This document shows positions 36,522 through 46,311 of a stretch of DNA of 64,000 nt, one piece after another. The notes under the pieces are model-generated. The model saw only the letters and a program-made list of their open reading frames with translations, was not told the DNA's origin and did not search any database. The stretch spans positions 248,001 to 312,000 of the forward strand of contig UCJA01000015.1 in NCBI GenBank assembly GCA_900472675.1. The letters run 5' to 3'. Each line of letters starts with the position of its first letter. The first letter of the stretch is position 1. Source of the DNA: Hyphomicrobiales bacterium (lineage in GTDB: Bacteria > Pseudomonadota > Alphaproteobacteria > Rhizobiales > Rhizobiaceae). The translations under genes were made by a program, and so were the position numbers.

Positions 36522-38033
36522 TCAGGCCCGCAGGCGCTGGCGGTCGGCCTGAACCGGAGCGGACGATCGGGTCTTGAAGCGGGCGATCAGGGAGGCCAAC
36601 CGGCCGCTGATGCTGACCAGGCTCTGGGCAGAAGCATTGGTTTCCTCCATGAGGGCTGCGTTCTGCTGGGTGATCTGGTCCATGCTGCGGACGGCCGAGT
36701 TGATCTCATGGATGCCGGACGACTGCTCCTGGGCCGATTGCACGATGGCCGAGATGTGGCCATCGATCGCCTTGACCTGGGCACCGATGCCGACCAGGGC
36801 CTCGCCTGCCTTGTTGACCAGTGTCACCCCACGCTCCACGTCGCTCGCCGAGCGGTCGATCAGATCCTTGATCTCCTTGGCGGCGGCGGCCGAACGCTGC
36901 GCGAGTTCACGCACCTCCTGCGCAACCACCGCGAACCCCTTGCCCTGTTCGCCGGCACGGGCGGCTTCCACGCCTGCATTCAGCGCCAGAAGGTTTGTCT
37001 GGAAAGCAATCTCGTCGATGACACCGATGATTTGCGTCATCTTCGTGGAGGATTGCTGGATATCCCCCATGGCATTGATGGCCTGCTCCACCACCTGCCC
37101 GGAGCGGACAGTTTCGGCAGCCGATTCCCGCACGATGACCTGGACCTCACGCGTCCGGTGCGCCGACTGCTGCGAGATCGTGGTGATCTCCTCCAGCGCC
37201 GCCGCCGTCTGCTCCAGGGCGGATGCCTGCTGCTCCGTGCGCTTGGCCATATTGTCCGCGGCATTGGAAATGTCCGACACCTCGGCGCTGACGTCGGTTA
37301 CGGAACCGTCGATTTCGCTCATCGCTGCGTCGAGCGCCGACACCGACTGATTGTAGTTGTCCTTGAGGACGGCAAAGCTCGGCGCGACCTGCTGCCACAA
37401 TTCGATCGTGAGGTCACCCCTGGCCAGGCTTCTCAAAGCCTCGCCCAGAGCCGCCATCGCCTGGTCCTGCTCGTCCTTGACCTTCTGCCTTTCCGCTTCG
37501 GCTTCCAGCCGCTGCGTGTTGAGGACGTCCAGATAGATCGAGATGGCATAGTCCATGTCAAGCATGGCCGCCTTGACCACGGCCGAGACATGCTCGACCA
37601 TGATTGCAGCCTTCTTCTCCTGGAAAAACCCCTTCATCTCCTTCTGGACGATCGCCCGGATGATGCCGTCCACAATCATGGCATAGCCGCCGATATACCA
37701 CTGCGGCTCGAGCCCCAGGCGCGCATGGGTCCTGCCGATCGCGCTCACGCCCTCCACATAGGCTTCGTTGTATCGACCGGCCGCAATGACGTTCCAGTGC
37801 GATGCCTGACGTTCCTTGGCGTGGGCGATGTGGGCTTCGTTGCTGAAGAATTTTGCCGTGTGCGGGTTCACCTTCGCCTTTCGGTAGAAGGCATCCAGCG
37901 CGCCGCCGATTGCCTCCTTCACCAGAGGTGCGACTGCCGCAAGGTGAGCACACTCGGCTGTCCCCAGACCGATGAAGTCAAGCCGATCTTTCAGGCTCGT
38001 CTGCTGGTTCGCTGTCTGGGTCTGTTCAGTCAC
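36522..38033 (-). CDS. globin-coupled methyl-accepting chemotaxis protein
   Basis: A 503-residue soluble chemoreceptor. Residues ~1-170 form a protoglobin-type heme domain; His103 in [19 protein letters not shown] is the predicted proximal heme ligand. A helical linker leads to a methyl-accepting domain with methylation-helix heptads and the hairpin tip [20 protein letters not shown], which contacts CheA/CheW. There is no transmembrane segment. HemAT-type proteins sense oxygen; this one probably guides aerotaxis. It is divergent from recF, with about 260 bases between them that hold promoters I could not define. Confidence 0.93.
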   Translation of the reverse strand: MTEQTQTANQQTSLKDRLDFIGLGTAECAHLAAVAPLVKEAIGGALDAFYRKAKVNPHTAKFFSNEAHIAHAKERQASHWNVIAAGRYNEAYVEGVSAIGRTHARLGLEPQWYIGGYAMIVDGIIRAIVQKEMKGFFQEKKAAIMVEHVSAVVKAAMLDMDYAISIYLDVLNTQRLEAEAERQKVKDEQDQAMAALGEALRSLARGDLTIELWQQVAPSFAVLKDNYNQSVSALDAAMSEIDGSVTDVSAEVSDISNAADNMAKRTEQQASALEQTAAALEEITTISQQSAHRTREVQVIVRESAAETVRSGQVVEQAINAMGDIQQSSTKMTQIIGVIDEIAFQTNLLALNAGVEAARAGEQGKGFAVVAQEVRELAQRSAAAAKEIKDLIDRSASDVERGVTLVNKAGEALVGIGAQVKAIDGHISAIVQSAQEQSSGIHEINSAVRSMDQITQQNAALMEETNASAQSLVSISGRLASLIARFKTRSSAPVQADRQRLRA

Positions 38034-38294
38034 GTCAATTCCCCGTCAAAACGTTGTTCCGGTCGAAGCGCCGGACCCTTGCAATAAAATTAGCAATCAG
38101 GAATTAACTGCCCGTTATCCATCTCCCCCCTGCTTCTGCACCCCAAAAAGTTGTTGTCGATGTTCTAATGTCAGAACTCCTGCCCGCTCATTGCGGCGTT
38201 GCCCGGTCCACTCTATCGTGCTTTCTCATGCTTGCGTTTCGCCCTTAGAGCCCTTAGCTCCACTGCAAGCAGCACTTCCCCACCTCTGAGTCCC

Positions 38295-39425
38295 ATGGCC
38301 GAGAAGATCTCCCTTTCCCGCTTGAACCTGACCGACTTTCGCAACTACGCGGAAGCTTCGCTAAGGCTCGACGGCCGGCATGTGGTGCTGACGGGCGAGA
38401 ACGGGGCGGGCAAGACCAACCTGATGGAAGCGGTGTCCTTTCTGTCGCCGGGGCGGGGCCTCAGGCGCGCCGTGCTGACCGACGTCAGCCGGGTCGGCGC
38501 ATCGGGCGGCTTTACGGTGTTTGCCGACGTGGACGGCATGGAAGGCGAGGTGTCGCTCGGCACCGGAATCGAGGGCATCGACGGCGAGGCTGTTTCGCGC
38601 CGGCTGCGCATCAACGGCACGCCGGCACGCTCGACCGAAGAACTGACGGACCACTTAAGCGTGTTGTGGTTGACGCCGGCCATGGACGGCCTGTTTACCG
38701 GGCCCGCCGGCGACCGGCGGCGGTTCCTCGACAGGCTGGTGCTCTCGCTCGACCCCGCCCACGGACGCCGCGCCAGCGACTTCGAGCGGGCGATGCGCAG
38801 CCGCAACCGTCTCCTGTCCGAGGGGCGCTTCGACCCGTCCTGGCTGGGAGCGATCGAGGCGCAGATGGCCGGGCTCGGGATTGCCATGGCCGCGGCCCGG
38901 CAGGAGATGCTGGGCCTGTTGAGCAAGCTCTCTTCCGCGAACGGCGAAACACCGTTTCCGACGCCGCTTCTGGCGTTGCGCGGCTTTCTCGACGAGGGCA
39001 TGGACCGTCCGTCCGCGGATCTGGAAGACGATTACCGCGCCATGCTGGAGGCTGGCCGCACCCGCGATGCTGCAGCCGGGCGGACACTTGACGGCCCGCA
39101 CCGGGCGGACCTTCTGGTACGCCACCGCGAGAAGGATATGGAGGCGGAACGCTGCTCCACCGGCGAGCAGAAGGCGCTGCTGATCGGACTGGTGCTCGCC
39201 CATGCGCGGCTGACGGCCGACATGACCGGCTATGCACCAGTGCTGCTGCTCGACGAGATCGCCGCGCATCTCGACGAGGGTCGCCGGATTGCCCTGTTCG
39301 ACCTTATCGACGCGCTCGGCGGCCAATCCTTCATGACCGGGACCGACCGGCAGATGTTTGCCTCTCTGGGCGAGCGTGCGCAGTTCCTGACCGTCTCGCA
39401 TGGCGGGATCCGCGATGACGCTTAA
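38295..39425 (+). CDS. recF: DNA replication and repair protein RecF
   Basis: A 376-residue SMC-like ATPase that loads RecA at gaps. Walker A GENGAGKTN is at residues ~34-42, the signature region CSTGEQKALLIGLVLAHARL and Walker B VLLLDEIAAHLDEGRR in the C-terminal third. ATG 38295 gives the standard start MAEKISLSRLNLTDFRNY; the 32 codons upstream are non-conserved. As in other Rhizobiaceae it is not next to dnaA-dnaN in this window; RecR is encoded 14 kb away. Confidence 0.95.
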   Translation: MAEKISLSRLNLTDFRNYAEASLRLDGRHVVLTGENGAGKTNLMEAVSFLSPGRGLRRAVLTDVSRVGASGGFTVFADVDGMEGEVSLGTGIEGIDGEAVSRRLRINGTPARSTEELTDHLSVLWLTPAMDGLFTGPAGDRRRFLDRLVLSLDPAHGRRASDFERAMRSRNRLLSEGRFDPSWLGAIEAQMAGLGIAMAAARQEMLGLLSKLSSANGETPFPTPLLALRGFLDEGMDRPSADLEDDYRAMLEAGRTRDAAAGRTLDGPHRADLLVRHREKDMEAERCSTGEQKALLIGLVLAHARLTADMTGYAPVLLLDEIAAHLDEGRRIALFDLIDALGGQSFMTGTDRQMFASLGERAQFLTVSHGGIRDDA

Positions 39426-39457
39426 CCGGGCCGGCGCAAGATGCTATAGACCAGCAC

Positions 39458-40240
39458 ATGGATAGCTCGACGCCAGACCCCCTTGCCACGCCTCTTTCCG
39501 CGGATGAAATCGAACGCTACCGGCGCCATATCCTGCTGCCGGAGATCGGCGGCTCCGGCCAGCAGAAGCTAAAAAGCGCGCACGTGCTGGTGATCGGCGC
39601 CGGCGGGCTTGGCGCACCCATCCTCGAATATCTTGCAGCGGCCGGCATCGGAACGCTGGGGATCATGGACGACGACCGTGTCTCGCTTTCCAACCTGCAG
39701 CGGCAGGTGATCCACGATACCGGCACCATTGGCGAGATGAAGACGAAAAGCGCAAGGGAGGCCATCGCCCGCCTCAACCCGCATGTGCGCGCGGTGGATT
39801 TCGAGGATCGCTTTTCGGCGGACTGGGCCCGGCAGCACCTTGCGCGGTTCAATGTGCTGATCGACGGATCCGACAATTTCGACACCCGCTATGCAGCCGC
39901 GGACGCTGCCGAACAGGCCGGCATTCCGCTGGTAACAGGCGCAGTCGGCCGTTTCGACGGGTCGCTGACGGTGCTCAAACCCTATGAAACCGGCCCGGAC
40001 GGCGTGCGTCACCCCGGATACCGGGATCTGTTTCCGGAAAAGCCGCCGGAGGGGCTCATTCCCGCCTGCGCGCAGGCCGGCGTGGTGGGCGCGCTGACCG
40101 GCGTGATCGGAACGCTGATGGCCATGGAGGCAATCAAGCTTTTGACCGGGATCGGCGAGCCGCTGGTCGGCCGGCTGATGCTCTACGACGCGCTGGCGGC
40201 ACGGTTCGACATCATCAAGTATCGCCGCCGCAAAGCATGA
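39458..40240 (+). CDS. MoeB/ThiF-family adenylyltransferase
   Basis: A 260-residue E1-like enzyme that adenylates the C terminus of a ubiquitin-like sulfur carrier (MoaD or ThiS). It has the nucleotide-binding VIGAGGLGAP, the arginine-finger region SNLQRQVIHDT, the ATP site DGSDNFDTRY and the catalytic-type Cys in IPACAQAGVVG. Unlike E. coli MoeB I see no CxxC pairs for the structural zinc. Whether it serves molybdopterin or thiamine synthesis cannot be decided without its partner. The stop overlaps the next ATG by four bases. Confidence 0.85.
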   Translation: MDSSTPDPLATPLSADEIERYRRHILLPEIGGSGQQKLKSAHVLVIGAGGLGAPILEYLAAAGIGTLGIMDDDRVSLSNLQRQVIHDTGTIGEMKTKSAREAIARLNPHVRAVDFEDRFSADWARQHLARFNVLIDGSDNFDTRYAAADAAEQAGIPLVTGAVGRFDGSLTVLKPYETGPDGVRHPGYRDLFPEKPPEGLIPACAQAGVVGALTGVIGTLMAMEAIKLLTGIGEPLVGRLMLYDALAARFDIIKYRRRKA

Positions 40241-40740
40241 ACTCTATGTCTATGACAACCACCAATGACCTCGAGATCATCCGGATCGATGCGCGTTTCG
40301 ACGAGTGGGAGGCGCTGCTTGCGCTCATTCTGTCGGCCTTCGCCTCGATGGACGGGGTGATCGATCCGCCATCGTCAGCGCACGGACTGACGCCAGCCAA
40401 GCTTGCCCAGAAAGCCGAAACGGAAATCGGCTTCGTGGTCCTGCGCGACCAAGAGCTGGTGGGCTGCCTGTTCTGCCGGCCGGAACCGGGATTTCTCTAT
40501 CTCGGCAAGCTGGCCGTCTCTCCCGACTGCCAGGGCAAGGGGATCGGCCGCCGGTTGCTTGGTGTCGCCGAGGATCTTGCCCGCGAGATGCGTCTGCCGG
40601 CGCTCCGGCTCGAGACCCGCATCGAGCTTACCGGCAACCACCAGACCTTTGCGCGATGGGGATTTGAAAAGACCGCCGAAAATTCGCACCCAGGTTTCGA
40701 GCGCACCACCTCGATCGAGATGCAGAAGCGGCTCGCCTGA
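40237..40740 (+). CDS. GNAT-family N-acetyltransferase
   Basis: A 167-residue GNAT with the acetyl-CoA pyrophosphate loop CQGKGIGRRLL (motif A) preceded by the strand YLGKLAVSP, and motif B near GNHQTFARWGFEKTAEN. The acceptor substrate is unknown. Its ATG overlaps the MoeB/ThiF-like stop, suggesting co-translation. Internal ATGs at 40246 and 40252 are possible starts. It converges with the dehydrogenase gene, whose stop lies on the next base. Confidence 0.87.
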   Translation: MNSMSMTTTNDLEIIRIDARFDEWEALLALILSAFASMDGVIDPPSSAHGLTPAKLAQKAETEIGFVVLRDQELVGCLFCRPEPGFLYLGKLAVSPDCQGKGIGRRLLGVAEDLAREMRLPALRLETRIELTGNHQTFARWGFEKTAENSHPGFERTTSIEMQKRLA

Positions 40741-41745
40741 TCAGTTGCGTCCGGGCAGAACCCGGTTCGGCGGACGATGTCCGTCAAAGAAGGTGCGGAT
40801 GTTGATGATCACCTTGTCACCCATCTCGATCCGGCCCTCGATAGTAGCCGAGCCCATATGCGGCATCAGCACCACCCTGCCCTCACGGGCGAGCTTGACC
40901 AGCTTGGGATTGACGGCCGGCTCGTTCTGGTAAACGTCGAGGCCGGCTCCGGCGATGCGATGGTCTCGCAACAGCTGGATCATCGCAGCCTCGTCGATGA
41001 TATCGCCACGCGCGGTGTTGACGATGATGGAGCCCGGCTGCATCAGCGCCAGCCGCCGTGCCGACAGAAGGTGGAAGGTCGCAGGCGTCGAGGGGCAGTT
41101 GACGGAAACGACATCCACCCGCGCCAGCATCTGGTCGAGGCTGTCCCAATAGGTCGCCTCGAGTTCTTCCTCCGTCGCCGGATTGACGCGCTTGCGGTTG
41201 TGATAGTGGATCGACAGGCCGAAGGCCTTGGCGCGGCGGGCAACAGCCGTGCCGATACGGCCCATGCCGACGATGCCAATGCGCTTGCCCCAGATCCGCC
41301 GACCCAGCATCCAGGTGGGGCTCCAGCCACTCCAGTCGGCCGGGTGCTCGGTCAGCACGCGCGAGCCTTCGGTCAGGCGGCGATTGACGGCGAGAATGAG
41401 CGCCATGGTCATGTCGGCTGTGTCTTCGGTCAGCACGTTCGGCGTATTGGTGACGGTGATGCCGAGCTTTGCCGCCGCGTCCACGTCGATCTGGTCAGTG
41501 CCATTGGAGAAGCTTGCAATCAGCTTCATCTGCGGGCCCGCTTCAGCCAGAAGCGCTTCATCGATCCGGTCGGTGACGGTCGGTACCAGCACGTCGAAGC
41601 TGCGGATCGCGGCCAGCAGCTCGTCGCGGGTTCGCGGCTTGTCGTCGATGTTGAGCTCGGCGTCGAATAGCTCGCGCATGCGTGTCTCTACCGCATCGGG
41701 CAGCTTTCGGGTGATGTAGACCCTGGGTTTTTTCTTGGCGGTCAT
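40741..41745 (-). CDS. D-2-hydroxyacid dehydrogenase (glyoxylate/hydroxypyruvate reductase type)
   Basis: A 334-residue NAD(P)-dependent dehydrogenase. The Rossmann motif is GIVGMGRIGTAVARR, and the catalytic Arg, Glu and His lie in NTARGDIIDE, DVYQNEPAVN and LMPHMGSAT. The NGTDQIDVDAA and TEDTADMTMALIL segments are typical of the glyoxylate reductase/GyaR branch. ATG 41745 is preferred to the frame opening at 41784. The Shine-Dalgarno is weak. Confidence 0.9.
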   Translation of the reverse strand: MTAKKKPRVYITRKLPDAVETRMRELFDAELNIDDKPRTRDELLAAIRSFDVLVPTVTDRIDEALLAEAGPQMKLIASFSNGTDQIDVDAAAKLGITVTNTPNVLTEDTADMTMALILAVNRRLTEGSRVLTEHPADWSGWSPTWMLGRRIWGKRIGIVGMGRIGTAVARRAKAFGLSIHYHNRKRVNPATEEELEATYWDSLDQMLARVDVVSVNCPSTPATFHLLSARRLALMQPGSIIVNTARGDIIDEAAMIQLLRDHRIAGAGLDVYQNEPAVNPKLVKLAREGRVVLMPHMGSATIEGRIEMGDKVIINIRTFFDGHRPPNRVLPGRN

Positions 41746-41893
41746 ATCGTTCAAGAAGCCTTTAGATGTCCTTAACCAAGACACGCGATATTCGGTTCAT
41801 CCAGGGCGTTATCTACCAGACCCGCCGACGAAGACAAATGAAACCTCGCGGGGACCGGCCAACGCGCTCCTGTCCTCAGCTGGAATGATATTC

Positions 41894-42436
41894 ATGCGGA
41901 TCGCCACATTCACCACCCTTCTCACGCTCTCCATCAGTCTCCTGGCCGGCCTTTCCACGCCGGGTCTTTCCCTTGCGCAAGGTGCCGGCAAAGGCGCCAG
42001 CGGCCTGCCGCTGCCACGCTACGTCAGCCTCAAGTCCAAGAAGGTCAATATTCGTATCGGCCCGAGCACGGACTATGCTGTCTCCTGGATGTATCTGAAG
42101 GCGGGAACGCCGATGGAAATCATCCAGGAATACGACAACTGGCGGCGCGTGCGCGACGCCGAGGGCACCGAGGGCTGGGTCAACCAGGCTCTGCTGTCGG
42201 GCGAGCGTACCGCATTGGCCGCCCCATGGATGCGCGGCAAGGGCACCGAGGTCTATGTCAACCTGCGGCGCGATCCGCAGACGACGGCGAGCGTCGTTGC
42301 CAAGCTCGAGCCCGGCGTCATGGTGAAGATCAACGAGTGCAACGGCGACTGGTGCGAAGCGGAAGCCGGCGGCGCCAAGGGCTGGGTGGCGCAGGCCGAG
42401 ATCTGGGGCGCCTATCCCGGAGAAGCCTTTAAATAA
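41894..42436 (+). CDS. exported SH3-domain protein
   Basis: A 180-residue protein with a signal peptide (hydrophobic ~4-26, ends GLSLAQG) and two bacterial SH3 repeats: VNIRIGPSTDYAVSW...GWVNQ and VNLRRDPQTTASVVAKL...GWVAQ. Such proteins bind peptidoglycan or other envelope partners. Starts at 41885 and 41894 are both possible; 41894 has a GGA nine bases upstream. It converges with the PfkB kinase gene and overlaps its 3' end by eight bases. Confidence 0.85.
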   Translation: MRIATFTTLLTLSISLLAGLSTPGLSLAQGAGKGASGLPLPRYVSLKSKKVNIRIGPSTDYAVSWMYLKAGTPMEIIQEYDNWRRVRDAEGTEGWVNQALLSGERTALAAPWMRGKGTEVYVNLRRDPQTTASVVAKLEPGVMVKINECNGDWCEAEAGGAKGWVAQAEIWGAYPGEAFK

Positions 42437-43421
42437 GGCCTTCGCGCTCGGCAGCCTCCTTCAAAGAGACCATGGGGCGGGGACCGATCTGCTGGATGCA
42501 GATGGCGGCGGCGAGGCAACCGAGCTTGCCGCAGGCCTCTAGCGGCATGCCGCGGGTATGGCCAAACAGGAAGCCGGCGGCGAAGAGATCGCCGGCACCG
42601 GTCGTGTCGACCAGTTCGCGGATCGGATAGGCTTCGATTTTCACGCGCTCCGTTCCGCGCACCAGGATCGCTCCCTCCTCGCTCAGCGTCACGGCCGCGA
42701 GCTTGCAGTCTGCTGCAATGCTGTCGAGCGCCAGATCCAGGTCCTCCGTCTCATAGAGCGACAAAGCCTCCTCCCGGTTGGCGAAAACGATATCGACCGT
42801 GCCCGAGCGCATCAGCTCCAGGAATTCGGCGCGGTAGCGACCGACGCAGAAAGGGTCCGAGAGGGTCATGGAGACTTCGCGGCCATGCGCATGAGCAATG
42901 CGGGCGGCGGCGCGGATGGCATCCTTGGCGCGTGGCGGATCCCAGAGATAGCCTTCGAAATAGGTGACCTTGGCACCTGCCACCACGTCCTCTTCCACAT
43001 GCTCCGGCCCAAGCTCCACGCAGGCGCCGAGATAGGTGTTCATCGAGCGCTCACCATCCGGCGTGACGAAGATCATCGAGCGGGCGGTGGGCGGCGCCAC
43101 ACCTTCCGGCTTTGTTTCGTAATGGACGCCCTGGGCGCGGATATCGTGCTGGAAAATCCGCCCGAGCTGGTCGTCGGCGACCTTTCCGAAGTAGGCGGCC
43201 TTTGCACCAAAGCCTGCGATGCCAGCGGCCGTGTTTCCCGCCGAGCCGCCGGATGCCTCAACGGCCGGGCCCATCTTGTCGTAGAGTAGTTCGGCCCGAT
43301 CGGCGTCGATCAGGTTCATGGCGCCCTTGATGATGGCGTTCTGCCCCAGGAAATCATCGTCGCAACGAGCCAGGATATCCACGATGGCGTTGCCGATGGT
43401 GAGCACGTCGAACTGAGGCAT
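42429..43421 (-). CDS. PfkB-family carbohydrate/nucleoside kinase (adenosine kinase-like)
   Basis: A 330-residue ribokinase-superfamily kinase with GGSAGNTAAGIAGFG near residues 58-72 (substrate side) and the anion-hole/catalytic motif DTTGAGDLFAAGF near 283-295. Overall similarity is to bacterial adenosine kinase-like proteins. It may salvage adenosine to AMP. ATG 43421 begins MPQFDVLTIGNAIVDI and is preferred to the frame start at 43472. Confidence 0.85.
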   Translation of the reverse strand: MPQFDVLTIGNAIVDILARCDDDFLGQNAIIKGAMNLIDADRAELLYDKMGPAVEASGGSAGNTAAGIAGFGAKAAYFGKVADDQLGRIFQHDIRAQGVHYETKPEGVAPPTARSMIFVTPDGERSMNTYLGACVELGPEHVEEDVVAGAKVTYFEGYLWDPPRAKDAIRAAARIAHAHGREVSMTLSDPFCVGRYRAEFLELMRSGTVDIVFANREEALSLYETEDLDLALDSIAADCKLAAVTLSEEGAILVRGTERVKIEAYPIRELVDTTGAGDLFAAGFLFGHTRGMPLEACGKLGCLAAAICIQQIGPRPMVSLKEAAEREGLI

Positions 43422-43539
43422 GTGGTGGGATCCTGTTGATTGGCGGCCGAAAACCGGTATGCGGCTTTGCACGCAATGGGAAGCATCAAAAGTGGTCCCT
43501 ACCGAAAAACCGTGGCGTTGTCATTCCCGCGTCACTTTC

Positions 43540-43654
43540 GGTTGTTATTCGGGGATCATCCGACGTATGGCCGACCACGGATGAACTGGCGGCCGACACG
43601 GACACCCTGGTAGGACCAGGAGGGAAAGCGGGGCATGACCCCGCTTTTTGTTTG
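43540..43654 (+). ncRNA. possible small RNA ending at an orphan terminator
   Basis: A strong plus-strand intrinsic terminator (43625-43633 with 43639-43647, AAAGCGGGG stem, CATGA loop, then TTTTTGTTT) closes a 330-base gap in which no plus-strand gene is recognised. The preceding ~90 bases hold repeated GGCCGAC/GGCGGCCGAC segments and an AGGAGG. A short frame MNWRPTRTPW (ATG 43581) ends just before it, so a leader-peptide type unit is also possible. The 5' end is a guess. Confidence 0.35.
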
Positions 43655-43751
43655 GCCTTACGGCAACCGGTTATTCCAGCCAAAAGTTAGCATACGAAGG
43701 GTGTGATGCCGGCGGCATTTGCGCTAGAGCCAATGCGGTATCCCTCGCCTC

Positions 43752-44714
43752 ATGCCGCAGAGCTTGCCCGTGACCACCGTCCTTGCCAATGTCGTTCCGG
43801 TTTTCCTTCTCATCCTGATGGGCTGGTGCGTGGCGCGGGTGGGACTGCTGAAGCAGGAAACGGGCGACGCGCTCGGCGAGTTCGTGTTCAAGATCGCCGT
43901 GCCCATGCTGATCTTCCGCACACTGGCAGACGCGCATTTCGAGGGAGCCTCGCCGCTTCCCCTCTGGGCCGCCTATTTCATCGGTGTGGCCGTGACCTGG
44001 ACCACGGGCCACATCCTGGCAAGAGTGCTGTTCAGCCGCGACGCCAAGATCGGTGTCATCGCCGGCATGTCGTCCTCCTTCGCCAACAATGTCTTCATCG
44101 GCCTTCCGCTGGTTGCGCATATCGTCGGGAAGGAAGGACTGGTGGCCGTCTCCATCCTGCTGGCGATCCACCTGCCGATCATGATGATCGTCGGGACCAT
44201 TTTGATGGAAGGCGCTTCGGCGCGGGTGGATGGCGGTGCGGCGCGCAGCCTGACCACGGTGCTGAAGCAAGTGGGCAGCAACCTTGCCCGAAATCCGCTC
44301 GTCATCGCGCTGGTGATCGGCGTGGCGTTCAACCTGCTCGGCCTCTCCCTGACGCCGCCGGTTTCGACCGTGGTCGACCAGCTTGCTGCCTCCGCCGGAC
44401 CGGCCGCCCTCGTCTCCATCGGCATGGCCCTAACCCGCTATCCGATCCGCGGCGATATCGGCCTGTCGGCCAGTGCCGGCGTGCTCAAGCTGCTGCTGAT
44501 GCCGACGGCGGTGTTCCTGGCCAGCAAGATGCTCGGCCTGCCGCCGGACTGGCGGGCAGCGCTGGTGCTGACATCCTCGGTGCCCACCGGCATCAACGCC
44601 TGGCTGATCGCCCAGCGCTTCCGCTCCGGCCAGAGCCTTGCCGCATCCGTCATCAGCATCACCACCGCCTTCGGAGTGCTGACCGTCAGCTTCTGGGCAT
44701 GGGTTCTGTCATAG
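43752..44714 (+). CDS. AEC-family transporter
   Basis: A 320-residue inner-membrane protein with about ten helices in two inverted halves. The first half has VPVFLLILMGWCVARVGLL and FKIAVPMLIFRTLAD; the FANNVFIGLPLV and SSVPTGINAWLIA segments are the crossover motifs of auxin-efflux-carrier/malonate-type permeases. The substrate is unknown. It follows the orphan terminator at 43625 and ends before a bidirectional hairpin shared with the cytochrome gene. Confidence 0.87.
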   Translation: MPQSLPVTTVLANVVPVFLLILMGWCVARVGLLKQETGDALGEFVFKIAVPMLIFRTLADAHFEGASPLPLWAAYFIGVAVTWTTGHILARVLFSRDAKIGVIAGMSSSFANNVFIGLPLVAHIVGKEGLVAVSILLAIHLPIMMIVGTILMEGASARVDGGAARSLTTVLKQVGSNLARNPLVIALVIGVAFNLLGLSLTPPVSTVVDQLAASAGPAALVSIGMALTRYPIRGDIGLSASAGVLKLLLMPTAVFLASKMLGLPPDWRAALVLTSSVPTGINAWLIAQRFRSGQSLAASVISITTAFGVLTVSFWAWVLS

Positions 44715-44759
44715 CGGCGAAAAGGTCTGCCCGCTGCTGACGCGGGTTCCCAGACGCGA

Positions 44760-44785
44760 AAACGCCCGGACAGAGCCGGGCGTTT
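44760..44785. terminator. bidirectional terminator between the AEC and cytochrome genes
   Basis: AAACGCCCGG pairs with CCGGGCGTTT (44760-44769 with 44776-44785). A/T tracts on both sides suit the two convergent genes. Confidence 0.75.
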
Positions 44786-44812
44786 CAAATTCAACTCACT
44801 GACTTTAAGATC

Positions 44813-45388
44813 TCAGTTGGTCGCCGGAGCCGGCGCATTGGGATCGGGCAGCGGAACCGGTGCGTCCGACAGCGAGTGGAGATAGGCGATCAGGTTGGCG
44901 CGTTCCTCGTCCTTCTTCAGGCCGGCAAAGCCCATGGCGGTGCCCTTGATGTAGGCTTTGGGCGCTGTCAGGAAGTGGTTGAGGTGCTCGAAGGTCCAGT
45001 GTTCCGCACCACCCTTGGAGAAGTCCTTGATGGCGGCAGAGTAGGCGAAGCCCTCATGCGAGGCGATCGGACGGTCGACCACGCCCCAGAGATCGGGACC
45101 GACCTTGTTCGGGCCGCCCTTTTCACCGGAGTGACAGGCCTGACACTTCTTGAACACGGCTTCACCGGCCTTGGCATCCGCCTTGACCAGGAGCTGAGCG
45201 ATCGGAACGGCTGCAGGCGCAGCTTCACCGGCCGCAGCATCACCGGTCGGCTCGGCGGCGACGATGGCAAAGCCTTCCTTTTCGGGAGCCGCCGAATGGA
45301 AAATGCCCTCCGAAGCAATGGAGACCGACATCATCACAAAAACCGTGGCCAACAGGGCACCCACCGCCATGTTCACATAGGGGTTCAT
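44813..45388 (-). CDS. cycM: membrane-anchored cytochrome c (CycM-like)
   Basis: A 191-residue class I cytochrome c. An uncleaved N-terminal helix ([21 protein letters not shown]) anchors it, an Ala/Pro/Glu linker follows, and the heme site CQACH is at residues 82-86 with the Met ligand in KGTAMGF. The C terminus is Pro-rich. CycM passes electrons from the bc1 complex to the aa3 oxidase in rhizobia. ATG 45388 has AAGGAG upstream; the frame continues to 45667 without meaning. It is divergent from kdsB, an arrangement also known from Ensifer. Confidence 0.9.
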   Translation of the reverse strand: MNPYVNMAVGALLATVFVMMSVSIASEGIFHSAAPEKEGFAIVAAEPTGDAAAGEAAPAAVPIAQLLVKADAKAGEAVFKKCQACHSGEKGGPNKVGPDLWGVVDRPIASHEGFAYSAAIKDFSKGGAEHWTFEHLNHFLTAPKAYIKGTAMGFAGLKKDEERANLIAYLHSLSDAPVPLPDPNAPAPATN

Positions 45389-45537
45389 CCGCAAACGCTC
45401 CTTCCCAACCGCTCCGTCGAGCGGACCTCTTGAATTCGGCGGAAACCTATGTCTTTTGCACTGTCCATGCAACACGAATGTCGTCCCGCGGTTGAGACGT
45501 TTTGCCACTGTTTTCGCGCTTTTAGAAGGGTCATCCC

Positions 45538-46299
45538 ATGAAGAATCCGGCTTTTGAACGCACGCTGGTGCTGATCCCTGCGCGAATGGCCTCGACACGC
45601 CTTCCCGGCAAGCCGCTTGCAGACATTGCCGGGCTGCCGATGATAGTCCAGGTTGCAAAGAGGGCACAGGAAGCGGAAGCAGGCCGAATCATCGTGGCGG
45701 TGGATCATCAGGATGTCTATGACGCCGTGATTGCTGCCGGTTTCGAGGTGGTGATGACCCGGGTTGACCACCAGTCGGGCTCCGACCGGATCTTCGAAGC
45801 GGTCAACAAGGCGGATCCGGACGGACGGATGGAATACGTGATCAACGTCCAGGGCGATCTTCCGACCATTGAACCGGAAGCCGTGCGCGCATCGCTCCGC
45901 CCGCTGCAGGACAATGATTCGACCGACATCGCCACGCTGACGGTGGAAATCACCGACGAGCACGAGAAGACCAATCCCAACGTCGTCAAGATCGTCGGCT
46001 CGCCGCTGTCGCCGTCGCGGCTGCGGGCGCTGTATTTCACCCGCGCCACGGCGCCTTACGGCCAGGGACCGCTCTACCACCACATCGGTCTTTATGCCTA
46101 CCGGCGCGCGGCGCTCGAAAAGTTCGTGTCGCTCGGCCCGTCGGTGCTGGAAAAGCGCGAATCGCTGGAGCAGTTGCGGGCGCTCGAAGCCGGCATGCGC
46201 ATCGATGCCGAGATCGTTGACTCGGTGCCGCTCGGTGTCGATACTCCCGCCGACCTCGAAAAGGCCCGGGCGATCCTGTCTGCCAAAGCCGCCTCATAA
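45538..46299 (+). CDS. kdsB: 3-deoxy-manno-octulosonate cytidylyltransferase
   Basis: A 253-residue enzyme that activates Kdo as CMP-Kdo for lipid A-core synthesis. The nucleotide-binding signature [17 protein letters not shown] is at residues ~15-31, with [10 protein letters not shown] and the C-terminal [15 protein letters not shown]. Length and motifs are standard. pheA follows after 12 bp, so the two are probably one operon despite unrelated functions. Confidence 0.97.
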   Translation: MKNPAFERTLVLIPARMASTRLPGKPLADIAGLPMIVQVAKRAQEAEAGRIIVAVDHQDVYDAVIAAGFEVVMTRVDHQSGSDRIFEAVNKADPDGRMEYVINVQGDLPTIEPEAVRASLRPLQDNDSTDIATLTVEITDEHEKTNPNVVKIVGSPLSPSRLRALYFTRATAPYGQGPLYHHIGLYAYRRAALEKFVSLGPSVLEKRESLEQLRALEAGMRIDAEIVDSVPLGVDTPADLEKARAILSAKAAS

Positions 46300-46311
46300 C
46301 CGGATATATCC

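Noticed and set aside
43436-43690. 84-codon plus-strand frame in the gap before the AEC gene
   Set aside because: It overlaps the PfkB gene start region and reads through a strong terminator; composition is not protein-like.
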